A DNA stretch of 64,000 nucleotides from Salvator merianae. Lineage: Eukaryota > Chordata > Lepidosauria > Squamata > Teiidae. The position numbers and the translations under genes are program-made. The notes below the pieces were generated by a model. It saw nothing but the letters and a program-made list of their open reading frames with translations, made no database searches and had not been told where the DNA came from. Positions 1 to 11,619 of the stretch are shown in pieces; the stretch's first letter is position 1, and the number at the start of each line of letters is the position of its first letter. Where the stretch lies: positions 74,597,673 to 74,661,672 of the forward strand of contig QVOM02000042.1 in assembly GCA_003586115.2 (NCBI GenBank), read 5' to 3'.

Positions 1-682
1 TCCAACCCAGCTGTGTATCTTCCATATATCTAGCACTGGTAGTGACACAGAAATGCGACATTTCAGGATGGAGATACATAGCTTCTCTCCAGCAAAACAC
101 CAATGAGGTTATGAGGTAGAGTTACTAGTAAACAATGCATGCTGAATGGCTAGCACTAGTAAATGAAGTGTATTTTTCAGTGACTGAAAAATAAAATAAA
201 ATTTAAGGGACCAAACTGGATTTGACCTAAGGGCCCAATTTATAGATGAGGATCAACAATGGTTATCAATAGAGGTTAGGATCATTTTCTAAAATATCCT
301 GGGAAAACCCACTGGCATCACTGCTTTCTCCACTTTAAAATGTATGCAACTGACAGAAATTTGATTTCAGAAACTGCCTGTGAAGCCTTTGTCACATGAA
401 CATCCCTATAAGTTGATTAGCTGCTAATGAATGTACAAAGAAGTGGCTGAATTGGATTGATGCTTTCATCATTACAAATATTTTGGCTATGGGTCTCAAT
501 AACTCCCATTTCAAATTGTATTTCAGAAACTAAAATGCAGCAGCAATGTTTTAGCTATTAGAAATAATTAGTTAGCAAACTCATGTATACTAATTCTCTT
601 TAACCCTCCTGTTACATTTCCCATGTGAGATAAAATGTACCATCACAATTACAGACAAATGAAAACAGCACTCATGTATTTT

Positions 683-753
683 TCATAGAATCATAGAATC
701 ATAGAGTTGGAAGGGACCTCCAGGGTCATCGAGTCCAACCCCCTGCTCAATAC
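683..753 (-). repeat. CR1 LINE 3' terminus
   Basis: On the minus strand the sequence ends in tandem ATTCTATG octamers preceded by a block reading GGACTCGATGACCCTGGAGG. This is the diagnostic 3' end of CR1 non-LTR retrotransposons of birds and reptiles. Only the last about 70 bases are present. Confidence 0.85.
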
Positions 754-2020
754 ATTTATATCAGGATGTATTAATTTGGGGATGGATTGATGAGTGGAGG
801 AAAAATAATTTTTGCTTTTATAAATGTCATTCTCCATGTTGTTTTTTACATGTAAACAAGAACTGCCAAGAACTCTGTTTAGATCATCCATGAATCACTA
901 CAAGGTCAGATTATATAAAATTGGAGAAAATGAAACTTATAGCATGTTACGCCCCTCTGTAACCATCATCTAGCAATTAAGCAAGGATTTCAGCAAAAGC
1001 AGTTTTGATTTTCAAATCAGTACTGAACATAATGTGCAAATGTTCCTTCCCTCTAATTGATTTTTTCAAGCTAAAAGAAATCCATGACTCAAGACAGAAT
1101 CACCAGTTTTACCTCCAGATCAGGATAGGCTGAAAAAGATCCCAATGGAAAACAATTTTAGCTTCTGCTTTCTGCAAACATGTATTATAAACAAAAAAGG
1201 ATTACCTCAATCTTTTTGCCTGCGGTATAGACATCTTGTCACCAATTAGTGTGGTGGTTAAAATACTAGGAGTGGGAAAGGAGGAGCAGAAGATGGTAGT
1301 CTGCCATGCTACCACTAAACTCTGCTCCTTTTATAAATAATTTTGCTTCCAGAGTGACAGGTTGGGGCCAGTTAAAACCCTTCAATGGCGTCCAGGGAAG
1401 GGAGAAAGATTCGGTTTTGCTTCCAGTTGTTGATTTCTAGCATGTAAACACTGAAAAAATATAACTTTTTAAAAAAGACTGTTTAACTCTTAAGCTCATG
1501 TGGGTGATATAAGGATTGAAATAATTCTTATTAGATGATTAAATTAGTACCAGTTAGGAATTTTAAAACCAGGAGCACCTAACCCAAAAAGTAGAAAGCA
1601 GAAAAAGATAATAAATTGCAATTATTTACTTGAATAAGCTGCCCACCATAAGGAGGTACCTATCACTACTGTGTTGGCAGTGTTTGCCTATCAATAGCTA
1701 TTAGTCCTGATGGCAGTAAGAAGAGCTTTGCCTCCAAAAGCTAGCTCATGGGAGACTAAAAACACAGAAGTTCTGTATTCTTGTCCTGCTGCCCTGTGCA
1801 GACAGCTGGTCCCTCTGATAACAGAGCACTGGACTCAATGGGCCATGGATCAGAGCCATTGGGATATGGGTTTTTTATGTTTTGTGTTTTTAATGTTACA
1901 GGAACACTTTTTTCTTGGAATGGAAGGACAATCAGGGCTCACAGGATAGAAGCAACTGTCTATATACCTCAGTTTTGCCCATCTGTATCAGTTACCAGTA
2001 CACAAAAAGCTCCAGCAGCT

Positions 2021-2384
2021 AGGGATGTACCAAAATGCAGTTTGTAAGAAGTTTTCTTCCTAGGCCCAGAACTGACAGGGGCTTTACCTGACAGCCCTGG
2101 GCTCCCTTTAACACCTGTAAGCACTATTGTCACCCACTCCACGGGCAGAGTCACATTGCACATGGACATATCATCATCAGGCAGGCACAGACATGCACTA
2201 AGGCTCTCTGCACCTGCACAATGTTGCACAACAATGAAGAACACGGTCCTGCCCACGGAGAGGGCGATAAAGGCCATGGTTGTGTTTCCAGGAATGGCGA
2301 CTTTCCTTTCAGTGCGACACTTACAAGTTCTGGGACTCTAAAAGCAGTTCGTGCTTCAACAAACTGTAGTTTGGCACATCCTTA
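2021..2384. mobile_element. Non-autonomous DNA element with about 24-bp terminal inverted repeats
   Basis: Left end AGGGATGTACCAAAATGCAG (2021-2040, continuing TTTGT) pairs with the reverse complement of the right end (2360-2384), AAGGATGTGCCAAACTACAG, with few mismatches. TTACCAGTA occurs at about 1992-2000 and again at about 2382-2390, a possible target duplication but offset from the left repeat. The interior is GC-richer than its surroundings and holds a 102-codon minus-strand open frame with no recognised family. Superfamily not determined; hAT-like by size and end style only. Confidence 0.5.
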
Positions 2385-2626
2385 CCAGTAACCAGTCTGG
2401 TCTTCCAAACACTAACAGTAGCACTGCAAATTTAGAGGCTCCAATTTGCCATTTGTACTTGATTTAATCTACAGAAAACTAACTGAGAAATTCTCATATA
2501 ATATCTTCGTCGTATCAACTAGATTCTAATGCCAGGATAAACCAAACCTCTTCAGAAAGGACAAGCCATTTTTAATTGTCTCTACTTGACTTTACACTCA
2601 AGAATGATAGATGACTGAACCCATTT

Positions 2627-2779
2627 CAATCTGGCTTCAGGCCTGGTTATGGCACTGAAACCACCTTGGTCACCCTGGTTGGTGACCTCCTCTGGGAGAA
2701 GGACAAGGGGAGTGCCACTCTGTTGGTTCTCCTGGATCTCTCAGCGGCTTTTGATACTATTGACCATGATATCTTTCTG
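2627..2779 (+). repeat. L2-clade LINE reverse-transcriptase fragment
   Basis: Fifty-one codons read without a stop: QSGFRPGYGTETTLVTLVGD, then a variable stretch, then LVLLDLSAAFDTIDHDIFL. The SGFRPG...TET and LLDLSAAFDT(V/I)DH blocks are the palm region of L2-type non-LTR reverse transcriptases. Flanks are not recognisable, so this is a short relic. Confidence 0.85.
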
Positions 2780-3671
2780 TAAAGGCTACAGAGTTTGGCA
2801 AGAGGATTGGTTTGAGGAAAAAAACAGGAAGTTTCACTTAGTCTAATAACCAGACATGCATTCTGAAAACCTCTTTCTTGAAATTCAGAATCAGAATCAC
2901 TGGGTTCTAATAGGTGCAGACATATTAGCAGGGGGCAGGGTCTACAGTATTCTGCAATAATGTGCAAAGCGAGGGCCCTAGACCCCTTCTTAATGCAGAT
3001 CTATGGTAAGTGCAGAAAGGTCCTAAGATTTCCTGGATGCATCTGAACGAACTGAGTGACTTGTACTTTCATTTCTACATCAAAACAAAAGAGTTACTAT
3101 CCACTTAAAATTAGTAATTTCATGAGTTTTGGGCCATGCAGACAGCCAATTTCTTGCTGTACTGCACCTCATTTTTCTCAGTAAAAGTGACTCAAGCCTT
3201 AGTTTAATTATTCAGATTAACCAAAGCAGAATACAATACTGGGGCTGAGACTCCATCAAGCTGTTAATTATTGTAAGGCAACTATAATCTCTTAAAGTCT
3301 ACCCAGCATTCTAAATTATATCCCTTACTCCTTACAACAACCCTCTCTGAAAATAATCTATTTTACAGTGAGTTACCCAAGCAAATAGACTTCTCTCTGT
3401 GTGTATGAATGAAAGGCATGCATACAGAAATAACATATTTGCCCAGATCAGTGACGCAACTTCCAACTATTTTCCTCCAACAGAAAACTCTTCAAACCTA
3501 AGAAGCTTAAGCAAAAAATTATTATTACATACTGAATTAGATCGGTCTTGACTGACATTTTATTACTACTTTCTATTCTCCAACCTAACCTGAACCTTTA
3601 AGAGGGACAGGATAAAGTTCAAATATGTGTGTAGATGTATAGTTGCAATTCTGAATATTTTCTAAAAGTAC

Positions 3672-3744
3672 CTTCAGTCTCCAGTTGTCTCCTACTTCTG
3701 TTTTAATTCTGTTTAACCAGTTTTCATCAAAATAAGTTGGATCT
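3672..3744 (-). CDS. HOOK3: HOOK3 coding exon 3
   Basis: Acceptor TTTCAG ends at 3745 and donor GTACTT starts at 3671. After completing the split Ile codon the 73-nt exon reads DPTYFDENWLNRIKTEVGDN then WRLK, ending in phase 0. This matches the Hook-domain segment of vertebrate HOOK3. The next expected exon (starting ISNLKK in known HOOK3) was not found between 1 and 3671, so intron 3 extends past the left edge. With this exon the window covers residues 1-72 of a protein of roughly 700 residues. Confidence 0.94.
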
Positions 3745-4167
3745 CTGAAAAAAGCAAAAAAACCCAGAATGTTAGTTAACTCCTCTTAAAATACTTTTAT
3801 GATTCTAAATTACTACAATCTTTATTTTTTTTTCCCCTGAAAAGAACAATCTAATTTTTTTTTGCTGTCATCCTGTAATTTGTTTCTAGTCAGTTGCAGA
3901 GAATAAACAGTATGCCAACAAGACTCAAATAGAATTTAGAGAAGCTTAAAGCTTTGTCCAAACGTACTAGAATTATGACTACTATTCATTTATTTTTATA
4001 TAACTTATTGCAGTGGTTTTTTCTTTTTCTAAAAGCCTACTTTTTCAATTATAAAAAAGAAATAAATCAATACTTTATTGTTCAACATCAAACACACTCA
4101 AATTGTTCTAAGAAGCTTTTGGATTTCTCAGTTATAGATCAGCAGCAACAGATATCCTAACCACAAT

Positions 4168-4262
4168 TATCTATTTATTTATTTATTTATTTATTTATTT
4201 GTATTTTTATCCTGCCCTTTACCCAAAGGTCTCAGGCCAGGTTATAACAGAAAAACAATAGA
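4168..4262 (-). repeat. ATTT microsatellite plus L2/SINE-type 3' end
   Basis: A run of TTTA units (about 4168-4200) followed by GTATTTTTATCCTGCCCTTT and CCAAAGGTCTCAGGCCAGG. On the minus strand this is the common LINE/SINE 3' end with an AAAT tail. Closely related ends occur at 10432-10520, 55225-55320 and 57960-58110. Confidence 0.6.
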
Positions 4263-5104
4263 ACTTACGGATCCAGTGCTAAAAATGACTATTTATAGTG
4301 ATCACTTAATTGAACTGGGAGAGAGAGGGAGAGTGTACTTAGGACTCTTACGTGTTATTCATAAAACCATTTATTTAACAGAAGAACTTCAGAGTGCTTC
4401 ACAACTGCACAGGACAACTAAAGAAGCTGAACAGATAGAAGCATACATTTAAAGAGCCAGGCTGCATAAATTTCATATCACTGCACATTTCAGTTTGCCC
4501 ACAGGGGAATTTCCATTCTGTGAATGTTACTGCACTGTTCCAAAAAGCCATGACTTAATTTCATGTTGCTATCAAGCAGCAAAAAGAACTAAGATGCCAA
4601 CATAAGCATTATGCTTCAAAAGATCCTCCCTCAGTCTGTATGCCTCAGAGTATTCAGATCGTGTGCAAGAGGATTTCAAGTACTGCACAATAGTCATGAA
4701 TTGGTTTATGATATTAACCTTCACCAACATTAGAAGTGCTATAAAACTGCAGCCCCAGCCCGCTGAAGTTCATGATCAACAACTGCATTGATACATACAA
4801 TATCATGGGGTGGAGGTAATGACAAACCCAAACAGATCTGTTCAATACCTTACATAACTGTGTAAATACTACCCAACAGGCCCCCCCCCCCCAAAAAAAA
4901 ATTTGAACCAAGTCTCCCATACGAATCGATCAGCTCTGGAGAAAATTTTCTTTAAAATGTATGGATTGGCCCATTTTTCTCATGAATTGGACAGTGGCTA
5001 CCATCTATCATAGTCTATCTCCCAATCCAGCTGTAAGGACCTTAGAAACAATCTCAATTTTGAGAATTTTAAAACATAGTTTATCGTTTCAAAACAAGAT
5101 TACC

Positions 5105-5196
5105 ACCTATGTATTTTATTTTTTATTGCTGAGACCCACACCCTGCGATCTTTAGGCGAAGGGTAGGATACAAATTCTTAAATAAATAAATAAAAC
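5105..5196 (+). repeat. L2/SINE-type 3' end with AAAT tail
   Basis: Plus-strand tail: GGCGAAGGGTAGGATACAAA followed by TTCTTAAATAAATAAATAAA. This resembles the 3' ends of the L2 copy at 41112 and of the SINE at 6970. Confidence 0.55.
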
Positions 5197-6429
5197 ATCT
5201 CAATGAAATAAAGACCAGTTTTGTTTCAAGCTCAGAACAAGCTTCCTTTAAATGGGTGCCTTGTTGCAAGTTCAAAATACTCAAATAAGCATACTTTGGA
5301 TTTGAAACATTTTGACTAGAAACACTTTTTGCACACTTTCTAATTTCTGTTTAAAAGCACTCTCAAATTCAAGTATTTTAAGGATTTGAATAGTTGTAAC
5401 CTATAACTCCTTTAAAGATTAAAAATGGCTTTTAACATCAAACCCTCCTGTTTCTGCCTCTTGCATGATTTATTCACTGACACTTTCTACTCTGAGCAAA
5501 CGCCTTTTCTGTGCCCGCAAGAACATTAAAAAAAACCACCATTGGTCCATGAGATTCATATGGCCTCCTCTTGTGTAATGTTTTGTTGGACAGCATTTTT
5601 TTCCCTATATGAGCAATATTTTTACTACGGCACCTTAGATATTAAGTCTTTTTTGAGAACTTTTACCATTTTGGTTTTTGTATTTTATTCTAATTTTAAT
5701 GTATTCAATATAAATAAGCACCGACCTGTAAAACTGGAACAGAACTCATACACATAAATAAATACATTCATAGAAGACAGGATACAGGGAACATTTTTGT
5801 AAAAAAAAAAAAAAGAGAGAATAGAAAGAAGAGGGGGAGCCAGCAAAACTAAAGAAATAAAAGATAAATATGAATGAAAAAAAACTGAAAACATTACAGA
5901 AGCTGGCATAAGCATATTCTAAGTAAAATATTATGGAAGATGGAGAGAACTCTGCATCCAGAGAATCATGAAGGACCATGCAACTGTAAACATCAATTTC
6001 CTGAACAGTAGCCATCCACCTCAATCACGGGCCTCAAGGCAAAACACTTTCAACACTATTTTGGCATCAAGCCCTTTTAACAATAAAAACTAATAGTTTT
6101 ACATGAGTTTATTTTAAAGAAGTCTTTCACATCTTTCTATCATTTTTACATTACAAAGAGAAGCAATTCAAACAATATGCAATAGTATGTATAATTGTAG
6201 TTATGCATGGACTATAAAACTTCTTGACAAATATTTACTCACAATATTTCATTTAGACCCCTGTGAAAATAATGGGAATATTTAAAACAGAGAATTCCAA
6301 AGTATTTTTTTGGAATATCTTTTTTAAAAAAATAAGATGAAAAAGAATAATTGTGGTAATACAACAAAGCAGTACTAATCATTGTACAGGACTGAACATA
6401 AGCATTGAGGTTTTGCATAATGCCAACAG

Positions 6430-6975
6430 GAGTAAAACAATCTAAGGTAGTGTGGTATAGTGGCAACAGCATTACATGAAGGATCAAATCTTTATTCACC
6501 TATGGACTTTAACTGTGTGACCTGGGTCAACTATTGCCTCTAAAACTAGGCAGGTTTTGCTGTGGATGTGGATGAACTTTTTTTTTCCAGGTTGGGTTGG
6601 TCTTGTGTCAGCAATGGCTCACTTCCACTGGATCATTCTGACAGGAGCTGATCAGGACACCAATCATTTCAGTGCTATGAGAAAAAGCTCATTGTCCACA
6701 ACAGCTACTCTTCAGAGCATGTCAATATCTGTTGCACATGAGAAATAGCTTGTTGCATCCAATGGCTGACCACCAAATGCTACCAAATTGATTTGTCTGA
6801 ACCAATCTTAGATTGGCCCAGATCTGGTCCAGTTTGGGAAACATCTGAACCAACCACGCAAAACAGCTTCAGGCTCAGCAAAACTGATTCATGCACACCC
6901 CTTACTGTTGTGAGAATAAAATGAAAAAGAAAGCCTGTCACTTTGAACTCCCTTGAAGAATGGTGAGACATAAAT
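6430..6975 (+). repeat. tRNA/CORE-type SINE split by a later insertion
   Basis: The 5' part (about 6430-6560) has the SINE head GTGGTATAGTGGCAACAGCA and the core TGTGTGACCTGGGTCAACTA. The expected continuation TTGTGAGAATAAAATG and a tail resume near 6905. About 340 bases in between (6565-6900) look foreign, so the SINE seems interrupted. Homology is by pattern only. Confidence 0.5.
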
Positions 6976-7004
6976 GCATAAAATTAACCACCACACTTTT
7001 TAAT

Positions 7005-7349
7005 AGAGATGTGCAAAGCTTGGTTCATATTCGAAAATTCAGTCTAATGCTTCATGTTTGAAGTAGTTCAGGAACACGCATTTCTTTGAATATCTGAAAA
7101 TTTGACTGAACCAAGCCAGTCCCTGTTTGCAAACATGAACAATTCAATTGAACAGTTCATGTTCATTAGGTTACATTTGAAAATGGCTTTTTCAATGGAA
7201 AAAGTAGTACTTTTTGTTTTCAAATAAGTTTGAAATCGAACATGAATAACTATTTGTTTGATTAAACAGTTTGCCACTGAGCTGAACAAACAGGTATTCA
7301 GTTTGGTTTCAAATTGAACACGTGCTTTTCATTTGTGCATATCTCTCTG
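7005..7349. mobile_element. Foldback/hAT-like non-autonomous element
   Basis: Begins AGAGATGTGCAAA and ends TTTGTGCATATCTCTCTG; the termini are inverted copies of each other. Both sides are flanked by TTTTAAT, a candidate 7-bp target duplication. No coding capacity. The interior is AT-rich with repeated TTTGAA/TTCAAA motifs. Confidence 0.55.
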
Positions 7350-8317
7350 TTTTAATGCATCTGTATCAAATGGAGAATGCTCAAATGGAGAATGTTTTAA
7401 AACAATCACACCTCTTGATAAAAACACAGATTTGAAGAGGGCAGAAACAGATACTCTGAGGATATGTATGTTATGACCCTCTATAAGTTGAAAACAGAGA
7501 CACAGTTCTTTGTTACACATGAAAATGTTTACTTCCGCAATGTTAGAACTCAGTATTTCTGCATGTTCAGAAAGAGGAAAGCCCAGTGCAATGACTCAAG
7601 CAAATTAGGTGGCATTAGTCATGTTTGACAGCATGCAAATTGATCACCCACTGAGAAGCTTATCAGTAACTTTTTCTGTACAACTCCCTGAATATAATAT
7701 AGCTCCCAAGCAAGAACAGGAAAAACCGCAACTGTGGCTCATGTGGACATATAGTTGGTTAACGTTTGCTGTAGTTCAGCACGTTAGCTTAAAATCAGCC
7801 TTTAATTTATGATGGAATCCAAACAGTATCCTTGCCTTCACAAAAGACAGTTAATGTAATAATCATCTTCAACAAAGGAACAGAAGAAAAAGAAAAGCAA
7901 TTTACATCTTGATTGCAGACCTCATTTCCTTTTGCACCTGGAACAATCTTAAAGATATTATACAGATCATTGGTAAAAATGGTTTCCTCTTTTTACTACA
8001 GATGGCATCCACTTGCTCAGAAGTCCTTCTACATGCACAAGGAGGCCCAGCAAATACCACTCCTCACTTATTCTGTATGACATGCTACTACAGCTTGGCT
8101 GTCATGCCTTTTTAATGCCTGTGAATGTCCCTTCAAACTACTTGATTCTGAAACAGCATTGAAAATTGGACTACAGACCTAGAAGCATGGGAGAGACTGG
8201 AGTTGAGAGACCCTGAAAAAAAATTTAAATTGCTTTTGGGTTGCATTCTTTTGAATGTTTTAAGGATCTGCTAAACACATAAATAATATTTAGAAGTTAT
8301 TTTTCTGCTCATTTTGC

Positions 8318-9405
8318 TTAGACCAGTCAGTTTAACATCAGCTCCAGAAAAGGTGATGGAAACCATCATTAAAGATAAAATTAGTGTGCACATAGAGAAG
8401 CAAGCATTGCTGAAGGAAAATCAGCATGGCTTCCGCAAGGGTAAATCATACCATACTAATTTGCTTTTGGGAGAGTCAACAAATATTGGATAAAAGTGAT
8501 CCAGTTGACATTGTCTATCTGAAATTTCAGAAAGCCTTTAACAAAGTTTCTCATCAAAGTCTCTTGAATCAATTAAGGAAAAAGAGGTCTTAGGCTGGTA
8601 ACTGGCTAAAGGACAGGAAAAAGAGAATAGTATTAAATGGGCAATTCTCCAAAGGGAGGGTAGTAAACACTGGAGTCCCGCAAGGGTCTGTATTGGGACT
8701 ATGCTTTTTAATTTATTCAAAAATGATCTAGGAGTAAACAGTAAGATAACAATGTTTTCTGGAAACACCAAATTATTCAGGTTACTGAAAACTGAAAGAG
8801 TTGGTGAAGAGTTTGAGAAGAACCTCTAGACTTTGGATGAGCAGGCAACCAAGTGGAAAATGAACTTCAGTGTTAGTAAGTGCAAGGTGATGCACACTGG
8901 GGAAAAAAAACAATTACACTTATAATTTTGTGGGACAGCTCAATGAAGGTGCTGACCTAGTGCACAGCAGCAGTGTAAAAAGCAAACTGAATCTTAGTGA
9001 TAACTAGAAAGGGAATAGAAAATAAAGCTGCAAGCAGAAATAAAGTTGTACTCAGAAAGGATACTGGGGGACTGAAAAAGAGGCAAAAAAGGCAATCAAA
9101 ATTATCAAAGGATTAGAACAACTTTCCTGTGAGACCAGATTACAATGCCTAGGTCTATTCAGCCTTGAACCTGATTGAAGTTTATAAAATCATTCATGGT
9201 ATGGAAAAGGACTATAGAAAAAAAAATATTTTCTCTATCACACAACACTAGAACCATGGGTTACACTATGAAGCTGTTGAGCAGGAAAGATAGGATTGAT
9301 GTAAAGTATTTTTTTCACGCAATGAATCATTGATCTATGGAAATTTATTACCTAAGGAGATAGTGATGGTCACTAGATGGGATGACTTGAAGAAAAAGTT
9401 AGATC
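8318..9405 (+). repeat. CR1/L3-like LINE, RT domain to 3' region (degraded)
   Basis: Reads PVSLTSAPEKVMETIIKDKI, then KENQHGFRKGKS, then decays through a series of frame breaks. Later blocks match the LINE at 52171-54935, including the DNA for the CKVMH block (about 8880-8895) and KIIHGM (about 9186-9206). Reverse transcriptase is dead. The 3' end is missing and the copy stops at an inverted junction near 9405. Confidence 0.85.
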
Positions 9406-9715
9406 CTCACCTGCTCTCAGTTCCATGCAAATGGCCTTTAAAGGCATCCTGCCTGACTCTCTAACCCAGAGATAGTACCTAGGCATCCATTCTGGGAGTC
9501 AATAATACACCTGATACCCATGAATTTGTCCAACCTGGCTAGTTGTCACCTCCTCAGGTAATAAAATCCACAGACCAATGACATGTTGGATGAAAAAAAT
9601 ACATCCCCTTATCAATCTGAACTTTCCTATCCAGCAGGAAAAAACAACAACACTCTGTATATTTCCTGAAGCAGCCAAAGAGCCGTGACCTTTCACAAAT
9701 ATCTATTTCTACCAC
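9406..9715 (-). repeat. CR1/L3-like LINE 3' region, opposite orientation
   Basis: The reverse complement matches the 3' portion of the LINE at 52171-54935 (its bases about 54550-54805): the AAAGGCCATTTGCA block, the ACAAATTCATG block and the region around the TTTTTTCACCCA stretch. It abuts the plus-strand fragment tail to tail. Confidence 0.75.
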
Positions 9716-10130
9716 AAACAAAATCCAGTTTGACTATCATTTCTGTTCCTAAGTAGCCTGAGGAATTATAACTTGCAAGAAGGGAGGTAGAAATTTCCAT
9801 TTCCTCCCTTTACCACAAATCACACAATTCTTTGTAAGAAGCTACAACATTTAAGCTTCAATAGAACCAACCTGAATTTAATATTCCACTTTTTCTGTTC
9901 ACTAGAATTACTTCAAATCTATACCGAGCACCCTTTCCTAGGATTTTGTTTGTGCAGTGCTTATAGGTCCAAAATGACAAGGTATGCATTATTACTCTGT
10001 AGATATATAATCACACTGTAAGAAGAGATGAAGTTATGAGTCTTGCAGGATCAGTTCCAAGGCTAATATGTAGTCCAGCATCATATTTTACACAGTTCAA
10101 CCATATCTGCCCCCTCCACTTATTTCATTC

Positions 10131-10188
10131 ATGACAGAATTAGAAGAGGTCATTGAGATTATCTAGTCCAAATCCCTGCTGCATGCTG
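10131..10188 (-). repeat. Decayed CR1 3' end
   Basis: GACAGAATTAGAAGAGGTCA, then ATCTAGTCCAAATCCCTGCT, is a diverged copy of the CR1 terminus seen at 683-753. Confidence 0.6.
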
Positions 10189-10431
10189 GAATCCAAATAA
10201 TTTATTTATAATTTATTCTGCAGTACTATTAAAATAAATGGAGGAGATGGAGATTTTCCTTTTCCCGCTGCAAGCTACACGTGCCCTTTCAACGAAAAAA
10301 ATCACATAAATGATAGCTGGTGAAATCCCTGTTTCCAGCATGTATTCCTCCTGTGCTCCCTAGCCAAAGTGGCATTCCTATTAAATGTGGAATTTTGGTA
10401 AAATGTAGCTTTCCTTTACAGTAGGACTTAA

Positions 10432-10520
10432 GTTTGTTTATTTGTTTATTTATTTATTTGCATTTTTATCCCGCACAAGTTTAGCACATCAATCCCTCAG
10501 TCACCAATACAGAGATTCCA
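10432..10520 (-). repeat. TTTA microsatellite plus L2/SINE-type 3' end
   Basis: A TTTA run leads into TTTGCATTTTTATCCCGCAC, the same 3' end type as at 4168. Confidence 0.5.
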
Positions 10521-11021
10521 TAAATCTCTGAAACTGCTGAGTAGACACAAAACTCACATATAAAAGAATCAAGACTACAGAGTGATGACTTTAAGTCCTT
10601 TTTTCATCGTCAAACACTTGTGGATGCTGTCACTGGTGACTTCCAGTATACACACATGTAACCATCAAACTGTGATCAAGAAATGTAATGAAGGAAATGG
10701 AACAATATTAATTTGATTTTTTTTTAATATAGAAGTATATCTTTATAGTTCATGCTATGTTTGTAAATGTATTGGGCCAGTTTTAGTAAGAGCAAAATGT
10801 ATGTGCAATTTTGCTGTGTTAGAAGATCAAAGGCAGTACCTTTGTTCCACCTTTCTTAAGTTTGCATAACCTTATCAAAAGTTGAAGAATGTAAACATAG
10901 TGTTGGTTCTTTTTGGCCAAAGAGTATTGTATCTGAGTCTTCTTATCTCTTTAGAATTTTTATAAACAACTCTATCCGCGTTAACCTGAAGATTGGGAAA
11001 TTGGTAACACATATAGCAGAT

Positions 11022-11208
11022 GTTGTTGTTGTTGTTGGCTGCCACTGACTCATGGCTGACTCCTGGTTGACTGCATGGGCACCTTTATGCAGTTTTCTTG
11101 GCAGAGATACAGAAGTGGTCTGCCACTGCCTATTTCTGGGGAGAGGCCAGGAGTCAAACCAGCAACCCTCTGCTTTCCAGGCAATTTGCTCTACCACTCA
11201 GCTACATA
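11022..11208 (-). repeat. tRNA-derived SINE with CAA tail
   Basis: On the minus strand: an A-box-like TGGTAGAGCA stretch and a B-box-like GGTTTGACTCC, followed by a body containing ATCTCTGCCAAGAAAACTGC and ending in CAACAACAACAACA. Related copies are at 26222-26425 and 36970-37092. Not a functional tRNA: no cloverleaf 3' half. Confidence 0.8.
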
Positions 11209-11619
11209 AAGGCAAGTATTTTTTCTGCCTCCTATATCTGAAATGTCAAGAACTACCAGCTTTAAAGATTTCATGTGCATTTTGGACCCAGTGGAAAATA
11301 TGCTGCAGATCAACTTCAATCAGGAAGAAGCTGAAACAATACATGTAGGACTTTTAATAGGCACACGCAAATTGTCCCCAAGGAGGAGACAGTAAGCCAG
11401 TAATCAAGGTTGCTTGAGAGAAATAGGTTTTCCTGCCTCTTGCACCCATTTTTTCTCTGCTTGTACAGTGCAAAGCAGGAAAAGAATTTACTAATGTGAT
11501 CTTTGCACTCTGAAGATTGGTCTCACATGCATAATTTCTCCTTCTCTGCTTCATTCTCCTCCCCATTCCTGCAAGTCAGCTTCTCCTAACTGGCCCCAAA
11601 CAGAAACCACAGAAAGCAC

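Larger units (their letters stand above)
1..3671 (-). other. HOOK3: HOOK3 intron 3 (partial; runs off the left edge)
   Basis: No exon recognised. Contains a CR1 3' tail (683-753), a possible CR1 3' fragment near 1780-1870 on the plus strand, a terminal-inverted-repeat element (about 2021-2384), an L2 reverse-transcriptase fragment (2627-2779) and a weak SINE remnant near 3290-3400. The rest (1-680, 760-1770, 2790-3290) holds nothing I recognise. Confidence 0.7.

Noticed and set aside
1..3671. HOOK3 coding exon 4
   Set aside because: Searched the minus strand for the expected ISNLKK...ILKG segment; not found, so it is assumed to lie outside the window.
4170..10460. Regular TTTA/ATTT arrays as CRISPR-like or satellite arrays
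   Set aside because: Four-base microsatellites attached to LINE/SINE tails, with no spacers; CRISPR is not expected in a vertebrate nuclear genome.
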